Assembly (NCBI GenBank): GCA_029233965.1
Contig: JARGOP010000011.1
Span: 1 to 64,000 of the forward strand
Reading direction: 5' to 3'
DNA: 64,000 bases
Origin: Verrucomicrobiales bacterium
GTDB lineage: Bacteria > Verrucomicrobiota > Verrucomicrobiia > Verrucomicrobiales > DEV007
Positions 31,816-40,206 of the stretch are shown in pieces. The notes beneath the pieces are model-generated. The model was not told where the DNA came from, made no database searches, and saw only the letters and a list, made by a program, of their open reading frames with translations. The first letter of the stretch is position 1; every line of letters starts with the position of its first letter. Made by a program: the position numbers and the translations under genes.

Positions 31816-32916
31816 ATGGATTATTCGATTTTTCCCCCTATCAATGCCGGGTTGAACACCTTGAGCACGATCCTGCTGATCACGGGATTCCTTTTGATCA
31901 AGTCAGGTCGAAAAGAGGCACACAAAAAAGTCATGATTGGAGCTCTTGCGAGTTCTGCGGTCTTTTTAACCTGTTACCTGATTTACCATTACGGGGTGGG
32001 GCATACGGAGTTTCCGAAGGAGTACCCGGTCGCCCGCCGGATCTATCTTGCGATTTTGATTCCTCATATCATCCTCGCGGTGGTGAATGTCCCGCTGATC
32101 ATGCTCCTCGTGATTGCCGCGTTCCGCGGGAAATTTGAAAAGCACAAAAAGCTGGCGCGATTCACCTTTCCCTCCTGGCTCTTTGTTTCCATCACCGGGG
32201 TTGTGATCTATTTTTTCATCTATGTTTGGTTTCCTCCCACGTCCGGAGCGGACGAGGCTGAAGTCGGAAACCTGCCTCAAGCCACTGAGCGAGTCACCGT
32301 GGTTGAGGGCAGGACCACATCCGGTGACCTTGTTTTTGAACCGGCATTTCAAGTCTATCGGGCCGTGGCCGGGCAGAAACATGTCGAGGTGAGCTTTGCG
32401 GTTGAGAACACGGGCGCAAAGCCCGCCAAAGTTTCGCGTCTTGTGAGCGGCTGTGAATGCCTTTCCGTAGAGATTGATCAGGATCCTGTGCCTGTGGGCG
32501 CGAGGGCAATCGTTACGGGGGTTTTCGATACGGAAAAGCTCAGGGGGCAGTCCGAGCGGAAAATCACGATCCAGTTCGAAGGCGAAAGCCGTCCGGTTTT
32601 CCTCACGACCCGGATTGAAACCGAGCCGGTCTATACGATCACTGAAGAAATGACTTCCTGGGAGATTGGATCAAAGCCTGAGACGAAGACGGTCGAGTTT
32701 CGGGTCGTCCGTGAAGAACCGGTCCGGGTATTGAGCGCCGAGAGTAAAAGAAAAGAGGTGACCTGTGAACTGGTGACAATCGAGGACGGACGGGCCTACG
32801 ATCTACGGCTCACTCCCGAATCGACTGACGAAAGTCTCCTCGGAATTATCCGCATCGAAACGGACTGCGAAATTGAGTCGTACGCCCGTCCCCTGGCCTA
32901 CTTTTCGATTCAATGA
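31816..32916 (+). CDS. DUF420 (CtaM-like) membrane domain fused to DUF1573 domain
   Basis: About 366 residues. Residues 1-145 hold four to five membrane helices of the DUF420 type (INAGLNTLSTILLITGFLLI, and HKKLARFTFPSWLF). In Firmicutes the DUF420 protein CtaM is needed for maturation of aa3/caa3 oxidase. From about residue 160 a beta-rich periplasmic part follows, with FAVENTGAKPAKVSRLVSGC and then ECLSVEI, the pattern of DUF1573 (an Ig-like domain with a CxC). The two parts are in one frame, so this is a fusion. The gene starts one base after the SCO stop and overlaps the rhodanese start. A role in CuA or oxidase assembly is likely but inferred. Confidence 0.8.
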   Translation: MDYSIFPPINAGLNTLSTILLITGFLLIKSGRKEAHKKVMIGALASSAVFLTCYLIYHYGVGHTEFPKEYPVARRIYLAILIPHIILAVVNVPLIMLLVIAAFRGKFEKHKKLARFTFPSWLFVSITGVVIYFFIYVWFPPTSGADEAEVGNLPQATERVTVVEGRTTSGDLVFEPAFQVYRAVAGQKHVEVSFAVENTGAKPAKVSRLVSGCECLSVEIDQDPVPVGARAIVTGVFDTEKLRGQSERKITIQFEGESRPVFLTTRIETEPVYTITEEMTSWEIGSKPETKTVEFRVVREEPVRVLSAESKRKEVTCELVTIEDGRAYDLRLTPESTDESLLGIIRIETDCEIESYARPLAYFSIQ

Positions 32917-33368
32917 AATCAATGGGAACAGGAAAGCAGGTGATCGTGATCGTAGGGATCTCGATTGTCGCGACGATCCTTTCCGCCGTTTTTCATCCGA
33001 AGCGCCCGGCGTCGTACCGGGTTTCGAGTCCGGAGGAACTCCGTTGGCAGATTCAGCCGACGGAGATTGCGGCGTTGTCCCGGGATGCTGAAATTCTCTG
33101 GGTCGATGCCCGCGAGCGGGAAAAGTTTGAAGTGGACCACATGCCCGGGGCGATCCTGCTGAATCTCGGAGAGTGGGGAGATCTTATGTTTCAGCACATG
33201 GATACCCTCCAGGGAGCCTTTGAACGACCGGTCGTGGTCTATTGCGATACGGAAAGCTGCGGGAAGAGTCAGGAAGTGGCGAAGCGGCTCCGTGAACTCC
33301 TCGGGCTCGATCCCGTCTATGTCCTGAAAGGGGACTGGCGGGAGTTGATTCCCCCTCCGGAGTCTTGA
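32913..33368 (+). CDS. membrane-anchored rhodanese-domain protein
   Basis: 151 residues. An N-terminal helix (about 8-27) precedes a rhodanese domain: ILWVDAREREKFEVDHMPGA is the entry motif, and VVVYCDTESCGKS contains the likely catalytic Cys111. The domain would face the periplasm. Its ATG overlaps the stop of the DUF420-DUF1573 gene (ATGA), tying it to the SCO operon. It may handle sulfur or act as a thiol partner for the copper-site proteins; this is inference. Confidence 0.85.
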   Translation: MKSMGTGKQVIVIVGISIVATILSAVFHPKRPASYRVSSPEELRWQIQPTEIAALSRDAEILWVDAREREKFEVDHMPGAILLNLGEWGDLMFQHMDTLQGAFERPVVVYCDTESCGKSQEVAKRLRELLGLDPVYVLKGDWRELIPPPES

Positions 33369-33378
33369 TGCAGCCCAA

Positions 33379-34803
33379 TTACTTTCGCACTTTCCACAAG
33401 GGATTCGGTGTGTGCGCCATCTCGAAGAGTTCTTCAGCTCTTTCCACCGTGTCGGGGTGATCAAACGCGACATTCGTCTCTTCCCCGATATCCTGCTCCA
33501 CATGGTAGAGTTGTATTTCGCCGGTGAACATCGGTTCGCGGATCGCTTTCCAGGGACCGAATCGAAGAGCCTGCTTACTGCCTTTTTCGTAGAACTCCCA
33601 GTAAAGATAGTCGTGCTCTCTCTGGCTTTCCGGATTCCCTCTCAGGGTCGGAGCAAAACTGATGGACTGCGTCTTTGGCGGTGCCTCAACCCCGGCGAGT
33701 TCGCAGGCCGTGGCGATCCAGTCGGTGAAACCGGCGACGTGATCTGACACTGAGCCTGCCTCAACCACAGAGGGCCAATAGGCGATCGTCGGTACCCGGA
33801 TCCCGCCTTCAGTCAGGTCGCGCTTCATTCCGCGAAGAGGACCGTTTGCATCGAAAAACTCGGGATCATTACCACCTTCTTTATGGTGGCCGTTGTCGGA
33901 ACTGAAAATGATGAGTGTGCTTTCATCGATCCCGAGGTCCTCCAACTGTTTGATGATCGCCCCGACATCACGGTCCATCCTCGTGATCATTGCGGCCTGG
34001 CCCTTGTCAGGATCCGGCCAGTCCTTGTCAGCATAGATCCCGTAGTCCGGCACCTCCTGCCCGTCCCCCTGGACGCGGCCTGCTTCGTTGTTGGCATGCG
34101 GGATCGTCAACGCGAGGTAGAGAAAAAACGGCGCCTCCTCTTTTGCCTGCCTGCCGATCCAATCGTGAACGTCCTCGGCAAAGAGATCGTGAGAATACTC
34201 GACCTTGCCCTCCGGCGAGGCAAACCCGGCTCCGTCTTCCGGTTTCCCGGTCTCGATCCTGACTTCTTCCCAGAGTGGTGATGTTTTATTCTTCAGCGTC
34301 ACGACTTCATCATTCCGAATCAGAAACTCGGGATAAAAGTTGTGAGCGTGCCGTTGATTGAGGTAGCCGAAAAAGTAGTCGAAACCCTGTTTGTTCGGGT
34401 GACCGACCGAGCCGAGCTCGCCGAGTCCCCACTTGCCGATCAGGGCAGTCGAATAGCCGGCTTCTTTCATCTTCTCCGCCACCGTGATGTCGGCATCAGG
34501 CAGGGTTTGGGCCTCGGCGGCCCCGTTTCCGCGAACCCAGCAGTTCCCGGTATCCTGACCGGTCATGAGAACACACCGGGAAGGCGCACAGACGGTCGCG
34601 CCTGCGTAGAACTGCGTGAACTTCATCCCGTCTGCGGCCATGGCATCGAGGTTCGGGGTCTTGATCTTCTCCTGCCCGAAGCAACCGAGATCGCCATAGC
34701 CGAGGTCATCTGCGAGGATGAAGATTATGTTTGGCTTTTCCGCCCCGTTAAGTGGGAGCGAAGCGAGACTTATCAGCGCCAGAAAGCAGGAGAGAATTTT
34801 CAT
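33379..34803 (-). CDS. secreted sulfatase (formylglycine-dependent, S1 family)
   Basis: About 474 residues. A signal peptide ([20 protein letters not shown]) is followed by [17 protein letters not shown], the metal-binding start of S1 sulfatases. [12 protein letters not shown] carries the C-x-P-S-R motif whose Cys becomes formylglycine, and [10 protein letters not shown] the later metal-site Asp-Asn. It hydrolyses sulfate esters, probably of algal or host glycans; the substrate cannot be told. The start at 34803 is chosen because the signal peptide begins there and TTAGGGAA precedes it; a longer frame to 34839 is unlikely. It is convergent with the respiratory block, with only ten bases between. 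Confidence 0.92.
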   Translation of the reverse strand: MKILSCFLALISLASLPLNGAEKPNIIFILADDLGYGDLGCFGQEKIKTPNLDAMAADGMKFTQFYAGATVCAPSRCVLMTGQDTGNCWVRGNGAAEAQTLPDADITVAEKMKEAGYSTALIGKWGLGELGSVGHPNKQGFDYFFGYLNQRHAHNFYPEFLIRNDEVVTLKNKTSPLWEEVRIETGKPEDGAGFASPEGKVEYSHDLFAEDVHDWIGRQAKEEAPFFLYLALTIPHANNEAGRVQGDGQEVPDYGIYADKDWPDPDKGQAAMITRMDRDVGAIIKQLEDLGIDESTLIIFSSDNGHHKEGGNDPEFFDANGPLRGMKRDLTEGGIRVPTIAYWPSVVEAGSVSDHVAGFTDWIATACELAGVEAPPKTQSISFAPTLRGNPESQREHDYLYWEFYEKGSKQALRFGPWKAIREPMFTGEIQLYHVEQDIGEETNVAFDHPDTVERAEELFEMAHTPNPLWKVRK

Positions 34804-34866
34804 TTCCCTAACTTGCAAAGGATGAGTCCTCATTACCACCCCGAATCAGGGGCGCGATGCCGGACA

Positions 34867-35280
34867 TTAGGGTTCGAAAACGTTCTCAAGAAAACGTTCC
34901 AGTCCGTTTTGCTCGAACCACTCGAGGGTCCAGGTATCGCCGCTGACAACGGCCTTCGCGTTCTCGCCCGGAACCCGGTAGGCATCGGCGTCAACAGGGC
35001 CGTTTGCGGTTTGAACGCTCACCGCGACACGCTCATAGAAAGCATCTTCATAGAGATCCAGTCGCTGCAGTGCCGGCGCCGGGACATCAAAAAAGACGCG
35101 GCCCGGAACTTCACCTTCGTAGTCGGGACCCTCTTCACGGATCGCCGGAAAGGTGGCCTCCCGGACTCTCCAGATTGAGTGTCTCGAAAGCTTTGCCTCC
35201 GCTGATTCCAGATCAGGACATTCCGTGACCAGTTCCCAGATCCGGGGAACTAGTAAAGTGCCGTAGACGAAAACATTCAT
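34867..35280 (-). CDS. gamma-glutamylcyclotransferase-like (AIG2/GGCT fold) protein
   Basis: 137 residues. It starts MNVFVYGTLLVPRIW, with the YGTL substrate-binding loop of the gamma-glutamylcyclotransferase superfamily. Glu in LYEDAFYERV stands where the catalytic acid is expected. Members cyclise gamma-glutamyl amines to 5-oxoproline, but many bacterial members are uncharacterised. It lies 63 bases upstream of the sulfatase on the same strand and diverges from the lipoprotein at 35331. Confidence 0.8.
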   Translation of the reverse strand: MNVFVYGTLLVPRIWELVTECPDLESAEAKLSRHSIWRVREATFPAIREEGPDYEGEVPGRVFFDVPAPALQRLDLYEDAFYERVAVSVQTANGPVDADAYRVPGENAKAVVSGDTWTLEWFEQNGLERFLENVFEP

Positions 35281-35330
35281 GAAAAAGGGAGTGTCTTGCT
35301 TTTTGAACCGCTATCGCTCATTCTCGATCC

Positions 35331-35765
35331 GTGCAAGCAGTCTCACACATTCTTCTCATCAGCCTGGGAAGCCTTCTCCTCATCGCGGGTTCGGGATGCA
35401 AGACGACGGGTGACAAGGATAGGCCGGACGAAGCAGCGCCTGCCGGGGCAACCCCGGCGATGAAGATCCCGGTTGGGGCGCTCCACGTGGTTCGAGAGGA
35501 CGAAAATTTTGTTCTGATTCGATCGACACGATTTCTCCAGATTGAGCCGGGAACCGATCTCATGGTTTTTGGAAATGGAGGGATTGAAACGGCGAGGCTC
35601 AGAGTGAGTCCGGCGAGAAAAGGCCAGTTCGTGACGGCGGATATCGTCTCCGGAATGCCGAAAGTCGGCGATCAGGTGGTGATGGACTATGTGGCTCCGA
35701 ATCAAGCGGCGGCAGCAGCCGGCGGGACGGGGGGGTCCGACGATGAGATTCAGGTTCTCGAGTAA
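35331..35765 (+). CDS. small lipoprotein of unknown function
   Basis: 144 residues from a GTG start. The signal peptide ends in a lipobox, IAGSGC, with lipidated Cys at about residue 23. The mature part (residues 45-125) looks like a small beta barrel: LHVVREDENFVLIRSTR, LMVFGNGGIETARLRVS. It ends in a short Ala/Gly tail. No family recognised. It diverges from the gene at 35280 with 50 bases between, which must hold both promoters. Confidence 0.7.
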   Translation: MQAVSHILLISLGSLLLIAGSGCKTTGDKDRPDEAAPAGATPAMKIPVGALHVVREDENFVLIRSTRFLQIEPGTDLMVFGNGGIETARLRVSPARKGQFVTADIVSGMPKVGDQVVMDYVAPNQAAAAAGGTGGSDDEIQVLE

Positions 35766-35843
35766 TGATGACTCAAGAGGGTAAGGTCAGATACTCAACA
35801 GGGTTGACTTGACGGCACTTTCCCCTGACGGGACTTTGAGAAA

Positions 35844-36854
35844 ATGGCGGATGAGACGTCCAGAAAAGCAGGAGGGACAAGACGTCCTCTGGAGCGGGTC
35901 CTCCGGATTCATGAAATGGTGTCGAGAGGTCGATTGCCGAACGCCAATGAGATGGCGCGTGAACTGGAGGTGAACCGGAAGACGATCCTGAGGGACATTC
36001 GTTTCATGCGGGACGACCTTGAGTTGCCACTGGTTTACGATGAATCACGTCATGGCTATTTCTATTCACGACCGGTGAATGAGTTTCCCCTCTTGCAGAC
36101 ATCGGCCGACGATCTCGTTGGACTGATTCTCGCGCGCAATGCGCTGGGGCCCATGAAAGGGTCGGCTCTGGAGTCGACACTTCGCAGTAGCTTTCAGCGA
36201 TTGCAGGCAACGATGAGTGATCAGGTGACGATCCCATGGTCGGAGATCGATCAGGCATTCTCCGTGAAGTCGACCGGGATCACAGAACGTGATGTTTTCG
36301 TGTTCGAACGGCTTGCCAAAGCGGTCCTGGAAAGTCGGGAGTTACATTTCGATTACCGGAAGCTCAGCGATGAGAAACCGATGAAGCGGCGGCTGCAACC
36401 CTATCACCTCGCAGAGATTGATGGCGGTTGGTATATTATTGGTCAGGATCTGGAACGGGGTGCGAGGAGAACGTTTGCGGTTCAGCGCATGAAAAGTGTT
36501 CACCTCACGGAGACACGGTTTCAACGGTCACATGATTTCAGGTTGGACGACCATTTCGCCGGGAGTTTCGGAGTCTGGGCCGGGGAGGGGCAAGGGCCGG
36601 GCCACTTCGAAGTGAAAGTGCGTTTTTCCGGTTTTGCGGCGCGTGTTGTTGCGGAGCGTCGTTGGCATCCCAGCCAGGAAATCGAAAACGTTGCTCCTGA
36701 CGGAAGCTTGATTGTGCTCACCTTGCAGTTGTCCGCCCTCGAAGACATCGCCCGATGGATTCTCGGATTCGGGTCTCAGGCACAGGTCATGGCACCCCCC
36801 GAGCTGGTTGAGAGGGTGTCCTCAGAATTAAAACGGGCCGCAGCTCAATACTGA
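35844..36854 (+). CDS. WYL-domain transcriptional regulator
   Basis: 336 residues. Residues about 15-75 form a winged helix-turn-helix (MVSRGRLPNANEMARELEVN, then RKTILRDIRFMRD). The middle and C-terminal parts match the WYL domain, with RRLQPYHLAEIDGGWYIIGQ and the WCX-type extension at the end. WYL regulators sense small molecules or nucleic-acid ligands and are frequent beside stress and defence genes; no such system is visible here. Its target is unknown. It is convergent with the LysM reading frame, with one base between. Confidence 0.9.
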   Translation: MADETSRKAGGTRRPLERVLRIHEMVSRGRLPNANEMARELEVNRKTILRDIRFMRDDLELPLVYDESRHGYFYSRPVNEFPLLQTSADDLVGLILARNALGPMKGSALESTLRSSFQRLQATMSDQVTIPWSEIDQAFSVKSTGITERDVFVFERLAKAVLESRELHFDYRKLSDEKPMKRRLQPYHLAEIDGGWYIIGQDLERGARRTFAVQRMKSVHLTETRFQRSHDFRLDDHFAGSFGVWAGEGQGPGHFEVKVRFSGFAARVVAERRWHPSQEIENVAPDGSLIVLTLQLSALEDIARWILGFGSQAQVMAPPELVERVSSELKRAAAQY

Positions 36855-36855
36855 T

Positions 36856-37326
36856 TTACTCATAGCAGGGGACGACAAAGGAGACGGGTAGACGAATCAT
36901 CTGTCCGGGGCGAATCGTACTGGTCTGATTGATGCGCACGATGACATCAGGAGTGGTTCCGCAGGCAGCGGCAAGTGATTGAATCGTTTGTCCCTCCTGG
37001 ACAACCCAGGGAATACACTGGTCCGGAAGATCATCGTGATTTTCCTTTTCCGTCGGATCCGGGACCTCCGGAGGGTATCGGTGGGGGAACTGCTCCGGGA
37101 ACGCCACCTCCGGTTGATCCTCCGGCGGCGGTGACGGGAACAACCGGAAGTAAGGGGGGAAGCCTGCCGCCATGGCTTCCACCGGAGTTAACGGAACCGG
37201 AAGCGCTGGATTCGCGGGGCAGGGCTGAATTCGAGCTCGATGGATTTGAGAGCGGAGGATCATAGATTTGACCGCCGGAAGGGGGCACCGGTGGAGAAGA
37301 TCCCCCGACGGGGTTGATGGATCCAC
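36856..37326 (-). CDS. LysM-containing C-terminal frame of a broken or frameshifted gene
   Basis: The last 55 or so residues (CIPWVVQEGQTIQSLAAACG, then TTPDVIVRINQTSTIRPGQM) are a clear LysM domain, which binds peptidoglycan glycan chains. The part upstream of about 37065 overlaps the Gly/Pro-rich frame at 37031-37945 and is probably not translated as such. A +1 shift between about 37031 and 37075 would join LysM to the Gly/Pro-rich frame. It may be translated by frameshifting, by reinitiation, or not at all if the gene is decaying or the sequence has an indel. Confidence 0.5.
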   Translation of the reverse strand: MDPSTPSGDLLHRCPLPAVKSMILRSQIHRARIQPCPANPALPVPLTPVEAMAAGFPPYFRLFPSPPPEDQPEVAFPEQFPHRYPPEVPDPTEKENHDDLPDQCIPWVVQEGQTIQSLAAACGTTPDVIVRINQTSTIRPGQMIRLPVSFVVPCYE

Positions 37327-37945
37327 CGGCGGAAGGCAGGCCGGAAGCGGAAACGCCGGGGGCTGCTGTTGCAGTCACGCCTCCCCCTGTCGCACCGGTA
37401 ACCGCGACCTGTGGCGGGACGACGACGGGGGGGATCGGGGTAATGAGAGGACGCCCGGGTAAATCCGGGTTGCCTGAACCGGGCGGATGACTTCCCTGAT
37501 TCGAATCCGTCATTCCTGCGGGAGCGTTTGAAATTCCTCCGGAGGCCGAAGCTCCACCGCCAATGCCGCCACCTGTCGAAGCGGCAGGAATAGAAGCCGG
37601 AGGAAGAGAGTCTTGCTGCGGTGCCGATGGCGCTGAGACTGGAATCTCTGTTGATCCGGTTTGAATCGTGGAGGAGCCGCCGGAGAGGCTTCCAACTGCG
37701 CTGCCTGATGCGACGCCGCCCGAGGCAGGCGTTGGAGAGATCGGTCGGATATTTCGCGGACCTCCAGGCTCGGGAGGGCCCTCCTTGATCGTTGTTTGGC
37801 CGGGGCCTGTCGATGGCGGGGGAAGGGAATTCCCGGCCTGTCCGCCATCGGGGGTGATGTTGAAATTTCCCTCGCCTCCCACCATGGGACGATTTCCGCC
37901 CGCCCCGTCGACGCCGGAAACAGGATCCGATTCCCGCCCGCTCAA
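37031..37945 (-). CDS. Gly/Pro/Ser-rich low-complexity frame, middle part of LysM protein
   Basis: 304 residues almost wholly of Gly, Pro, Ser, Ala and Thr (for example TGGGIGGGASASGGISNAPA and PLITPIPPVVVPPQVAVTG). The only start is TTG 37945, which overlaps the TGA of the upstream frame (TTGA); no Shine-Dalgarno is near. Composition continues that of the upstream frame's end, so the two probably belong to one protein joined by a -1 shift or by coupled reinitiation. It would form a long flexible spacer between the membrane anchor and LysM. Confidence 0.5.
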   Translation of the reverse strand: MSGRESDPVSGVDGAGGNRPMVGGEGNFNITPDGGQAGNSLPPPSTGPGQTTIKEGPPEPGGPRNIRPISPTPASGGVASGSAVGSLSGGSSTIQTGSTEIPVSAPSAPQQDSLPPASIPAASTGGGIGGGASASGGISNAPAGMTDSNQGSHPPGSGNPDLPGRPLITPIPPVVVPPQVAVTGATGGGVTATAAPGVSASGLPSAGGSINPVGGSSPPVPPSGGQIYDPPLSNPSSSNSALPRESSASGSVNSGGSHGGRLPPLLPVVPVTAAGGSTGGGVPGAVPPPIPSGGPGSDGKGKSR

Positions 37946-38718
37946 GCCGCTGTTTGAACCCGCTTCCCCAACGTCGAATTCAAGCCGATGGCGTCGCCAC
38001 CGCGAGTTCCGTATCCGACACCGGAACCGACGTTGATCGGAACGTAAGGCACGGCGCGACGCTTTCCTTCTTCAGCGGCAGCCCCCGCGATTTCGTTTCC
38101 GGTCATTCCACCACTTTCCGCGCCGCCGCCCAACCCTCCACCGCCACTGCCATTACCGAAGAATTCGAGAACTTCCTTTCCGGATTCATGAAAGGATGGC
38201 GCGACGACCTCTTTCCCGGAAGAGGCATCAGTGGATTCGGTCACTCCCTTGGCATCACTCTCATGAAAACCGGGAGGGAGCGGTGGTTTGACCCCTTCAT
38301 TACGGAGAGAGCCAACCCGATAGGGGTCAACTTTGCTTCCCGGAGCAGCGACGAGGCTCAGCGCATTCAGAGTGAGTCGAAGCGACTCAAGGGCGGAGAC
38401 ATCGCTCAGGTCGCCTAAATTTTCTTCGCCCTCTCCATTGTTGAGGATTTTTCCAATGACACGATCCACCTTGATGGCTGGTTCAGGCTCGATAGGCAGG
38501 GCAATTTTGCGCCCTTTCAATGAATGAGCCTTCGAATCCTCAGTCGGTAGATCGCTGTTTTCCCGGCTGAGAAACGAGTCGTCTGAGGAGGATAACCACA
38601 GGAATATCGAAAAGCAGCCAAGGCAGAGCGATCCGAATCCAGGGAGAATAAATTCCAGGGTGACTTTCCGGATTCGTCGGCGGTTTTTCTTGAAGCGATT
38701 CTGCGGAAGTTGAGGCAA
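37942..38718 (-). CDS. membrane-anchored N-terminal frame of the Gly-rich LysM protein
   Basis: 258 residues from a TTG start. A basic N-terminus (RFKKNRRRIRKVT) precedes one membrane helix (about residues 22-43, FILPGFGSLCLGCFSIFLWL). The remainder is hydrophilic and becomes Gly-rich (GNGSGGGGLGGGAESGGM). It ends in the TGA overlapping the next frame. It lies in the same frame register as the LysM part, so a -1 and a later +1 change would restore one protein of about 620 residues: anchor, spacer, LysM. No homologue is recognised. Confidence 0.55.
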   Translation of the reverse strand: MPQLPQNRFKKNRRRIRKVTLEFILPGFGSLCLGCFSIFLWLSSSDDSFLSRENSDLPTEDSKAHSLKGRKIALPIEPEPAIKVDRVIGKILNNGEGEENLGDLSDVSALESLRLTLNALSLVAAPGSKVDPYRVGSLRNEGVKPPLPPGFHESDAKGVTESTDASSGKEVVAPSFHESGKEVLEFFGNGSGGGGLGGGAESGGMTGNEIAGAAAEEGKRRAVPYVPINVGSGVGYGTRGGDAIGLNSTLGKRVQTAA

Positions 38719-38904
38719 AGGAAAAGTCAGAGAGGAGTAGGGCTCGTGCGCGGTTGCGAACGGCTCAGGATGGTGAGGAAAGAGCGGAATTCCACGATTT
38801 AGTTAAGAAAACTGGAGTTTTAATTATTCTGTAATGAAGAGAATTCGGGATCTTTTCGAGGGGGTGCCCCCTGCTTGTCCTACCCCTCCGGTTAAGGTGC
38901 TCTC

Positions 38905-39297
38905 ATGAATCAAAGATCTAAGCCGATTCCTTCCAAAGGTCCGAGCCCTCTGATTGGGGCACAAACTCTCAATAACTCGCGTTGTGAAGCGAAACCGGGT
39001 TCAACAATCAGCGAACTTCCGCTCAAACATGAGCTGGTGGAACTATGCAGCGAGATTGCCGGGGTTCTTCTGCGAGGGTATTCGGACGGAAAGTCGGGCC
39101 GCGCGGTGCGCCGTCTCATCGTGAGTGGTCTCATTGAGAAGATGAAATGTGATGCTCCGCAGGCTCAAAGTCTCGTTGACTTGTCACTGGAGTTGATTCA
39201 CCTCCAGGCCTATGGACGTTTTCGCAGCAACTCCCTGGAATTGAGCCTCCTTGTGGCCCGGGGCGGGGGAGCGCTTGGGGACCTGTCTTTGAATTAG
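38905..39297 (+). CDS. hypothetical protein
   Basis: 130 residues, no family recognised and no signal or membrane segment. After a polar N-terminus of 40 residues, the rest looks alpha-helical (LKHELVELCSEIAGVLLRGY, then RRLIVSGLIEKM and LVDLSLELIHLQAYGRF). The ATG at 38905 is preceded by AAGGTG. The 186-base gap before it contains an inverted repeat AAAACT-GG-AGTTTT at 38808-38821 in AT-rich DNA and probably holds divergent promoters. Confidence 0.6.
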   Translation: MNQRSKPIPSKGPSPLIGAQTLNNSRCEAKPGSTISELPLKHELVELCSEIAGVLLRGYSDGKSGRAVRRLIVSGLIEKMKCDAPQAQSLVDLSLELIHLQAYGRFRSNSLELSLLVARGGGALGDLSLN

Positions 39298-39319
39298 ACG
39301 CGGGTTTCCCGGGCGGGAA

Positions 39320-40057
39320 TCACATCGTCTTTTCGTCCTCGGTGGCTGGAGTTCCGTCTCCTGCCTCACTTTCGCTCTCCAGAACGATACCGGATTCGGC
39401 GGCAAAATCGGCGAGCGCCAGCTCTTCGAGGGCGCTGCGTTCCGCCTCCATCATGGTGAGATCGGATGTATCGATGCTGTCCTTCGCGACACGGGCTCGC
39501 CCTTTCGCTTCTTCGCGTTCCTCGCGAACGATCTCTTCGAGACGGTTGAGAGTGTCGCCGGCACCGCCGATTTCATTGATCATCCCGGCAGCCATTTCAT
39601 TGAGCTCGGCGGTTGCTTTCGCGATGCGGGTTTCGTCGATCCCCCGCTTCAGGGATTCGATCTTCTCACGCGCAGCGGTGACGGCGATATCGCGGGCCCG
39701 CTTCAATTCTTCGTACGTTTTCTCCGCGTCTTCCAGTTGATCAACGTTCCCGGCGTGGTCTTCCTTCAGCTTTTGCAGCCGGAGGGCATACTCGCCGGCC
39801 AGCTTTCTGTTCCCCGCTTTGAGATGGGCTCCCGCTTTTGCGGTGAGTTCACGGATCTCTTTTGTTTCCCGCTCGACCTGGGAAATGAGCCGTTCACAGA
39901 GCCCGGCATGAGCGGCGAGGCCTTTGTTGTATTCAGAAATCTGCTTCCTCAAATTCTCTTTCTCTACATCGAGAAGGGCTTCGGGATTTCTCCTTTCCAG
40001 ATCTGAAACAAAGAGTCCGAAAAAGCCGCGGATGAGATTGCCGATACGTTTAAACAT
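39320..40057 (-). CDS. PspA/IM30-family membrane-stress protein
   Basis: 245 residues. The N-terminus MFKRIGNLIRGFFGLFVSDL is the amphipathic membrane-binding helix of PspA/Vipp1 proteins; long coiled-coil helices follow to about residue 215. These ESCRT-III-like proteins bind and remodel damaged inner membrane. The last 25 residues are an acidic tail. No pspBCF partner is nearby, as is common outside Proteobacteria. Upstream 150 bases separate it from the divergent uracil-DNA glycosylase gene. Confidence 0.8.
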   Translation of the reverse strand: MFKRIGNLIRGFFGLFVSDLERRNPEALLDVEKENLRKQISEYNKGLAAHAGLCERLISQVERETKEIRELTAKAGAHLKAGNRKLAGEYALRLQKLKEDHAGNVDQLEDAEKTYEELKRARDIAVTAAREKIESLKRGIDETRIAKATAELNEMAAGMINEIGGAGDTLNRLEEIVREEREEAKGRARVAKDSIDTSDLTMMEAERSALEELALADFAAESGIVLESESEAGDGTPATEDEKTM

Positions 40058-40206
40058 GGTGTGACAGTGGTAGAAGTGTTGGGTTCGTTTATTGTGACAC
40101 TGGTCGAAATGAAATCAAAAGGGATAAACGGTGAATCTACGATTACAAAAATCCGCCTTTTTTGTTTTTGCGGGTGGCTCTGACGGGAAGGTTGGTTAGA
40201 CTGGTG

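Noticed and set aside
33379-34803. A polysaccharide utilisation locus around the sulfatase.
   Set aside because: No glycoside hydrolase, SusCD pair or second sulfatase is near; it is a single sulfatase gene.
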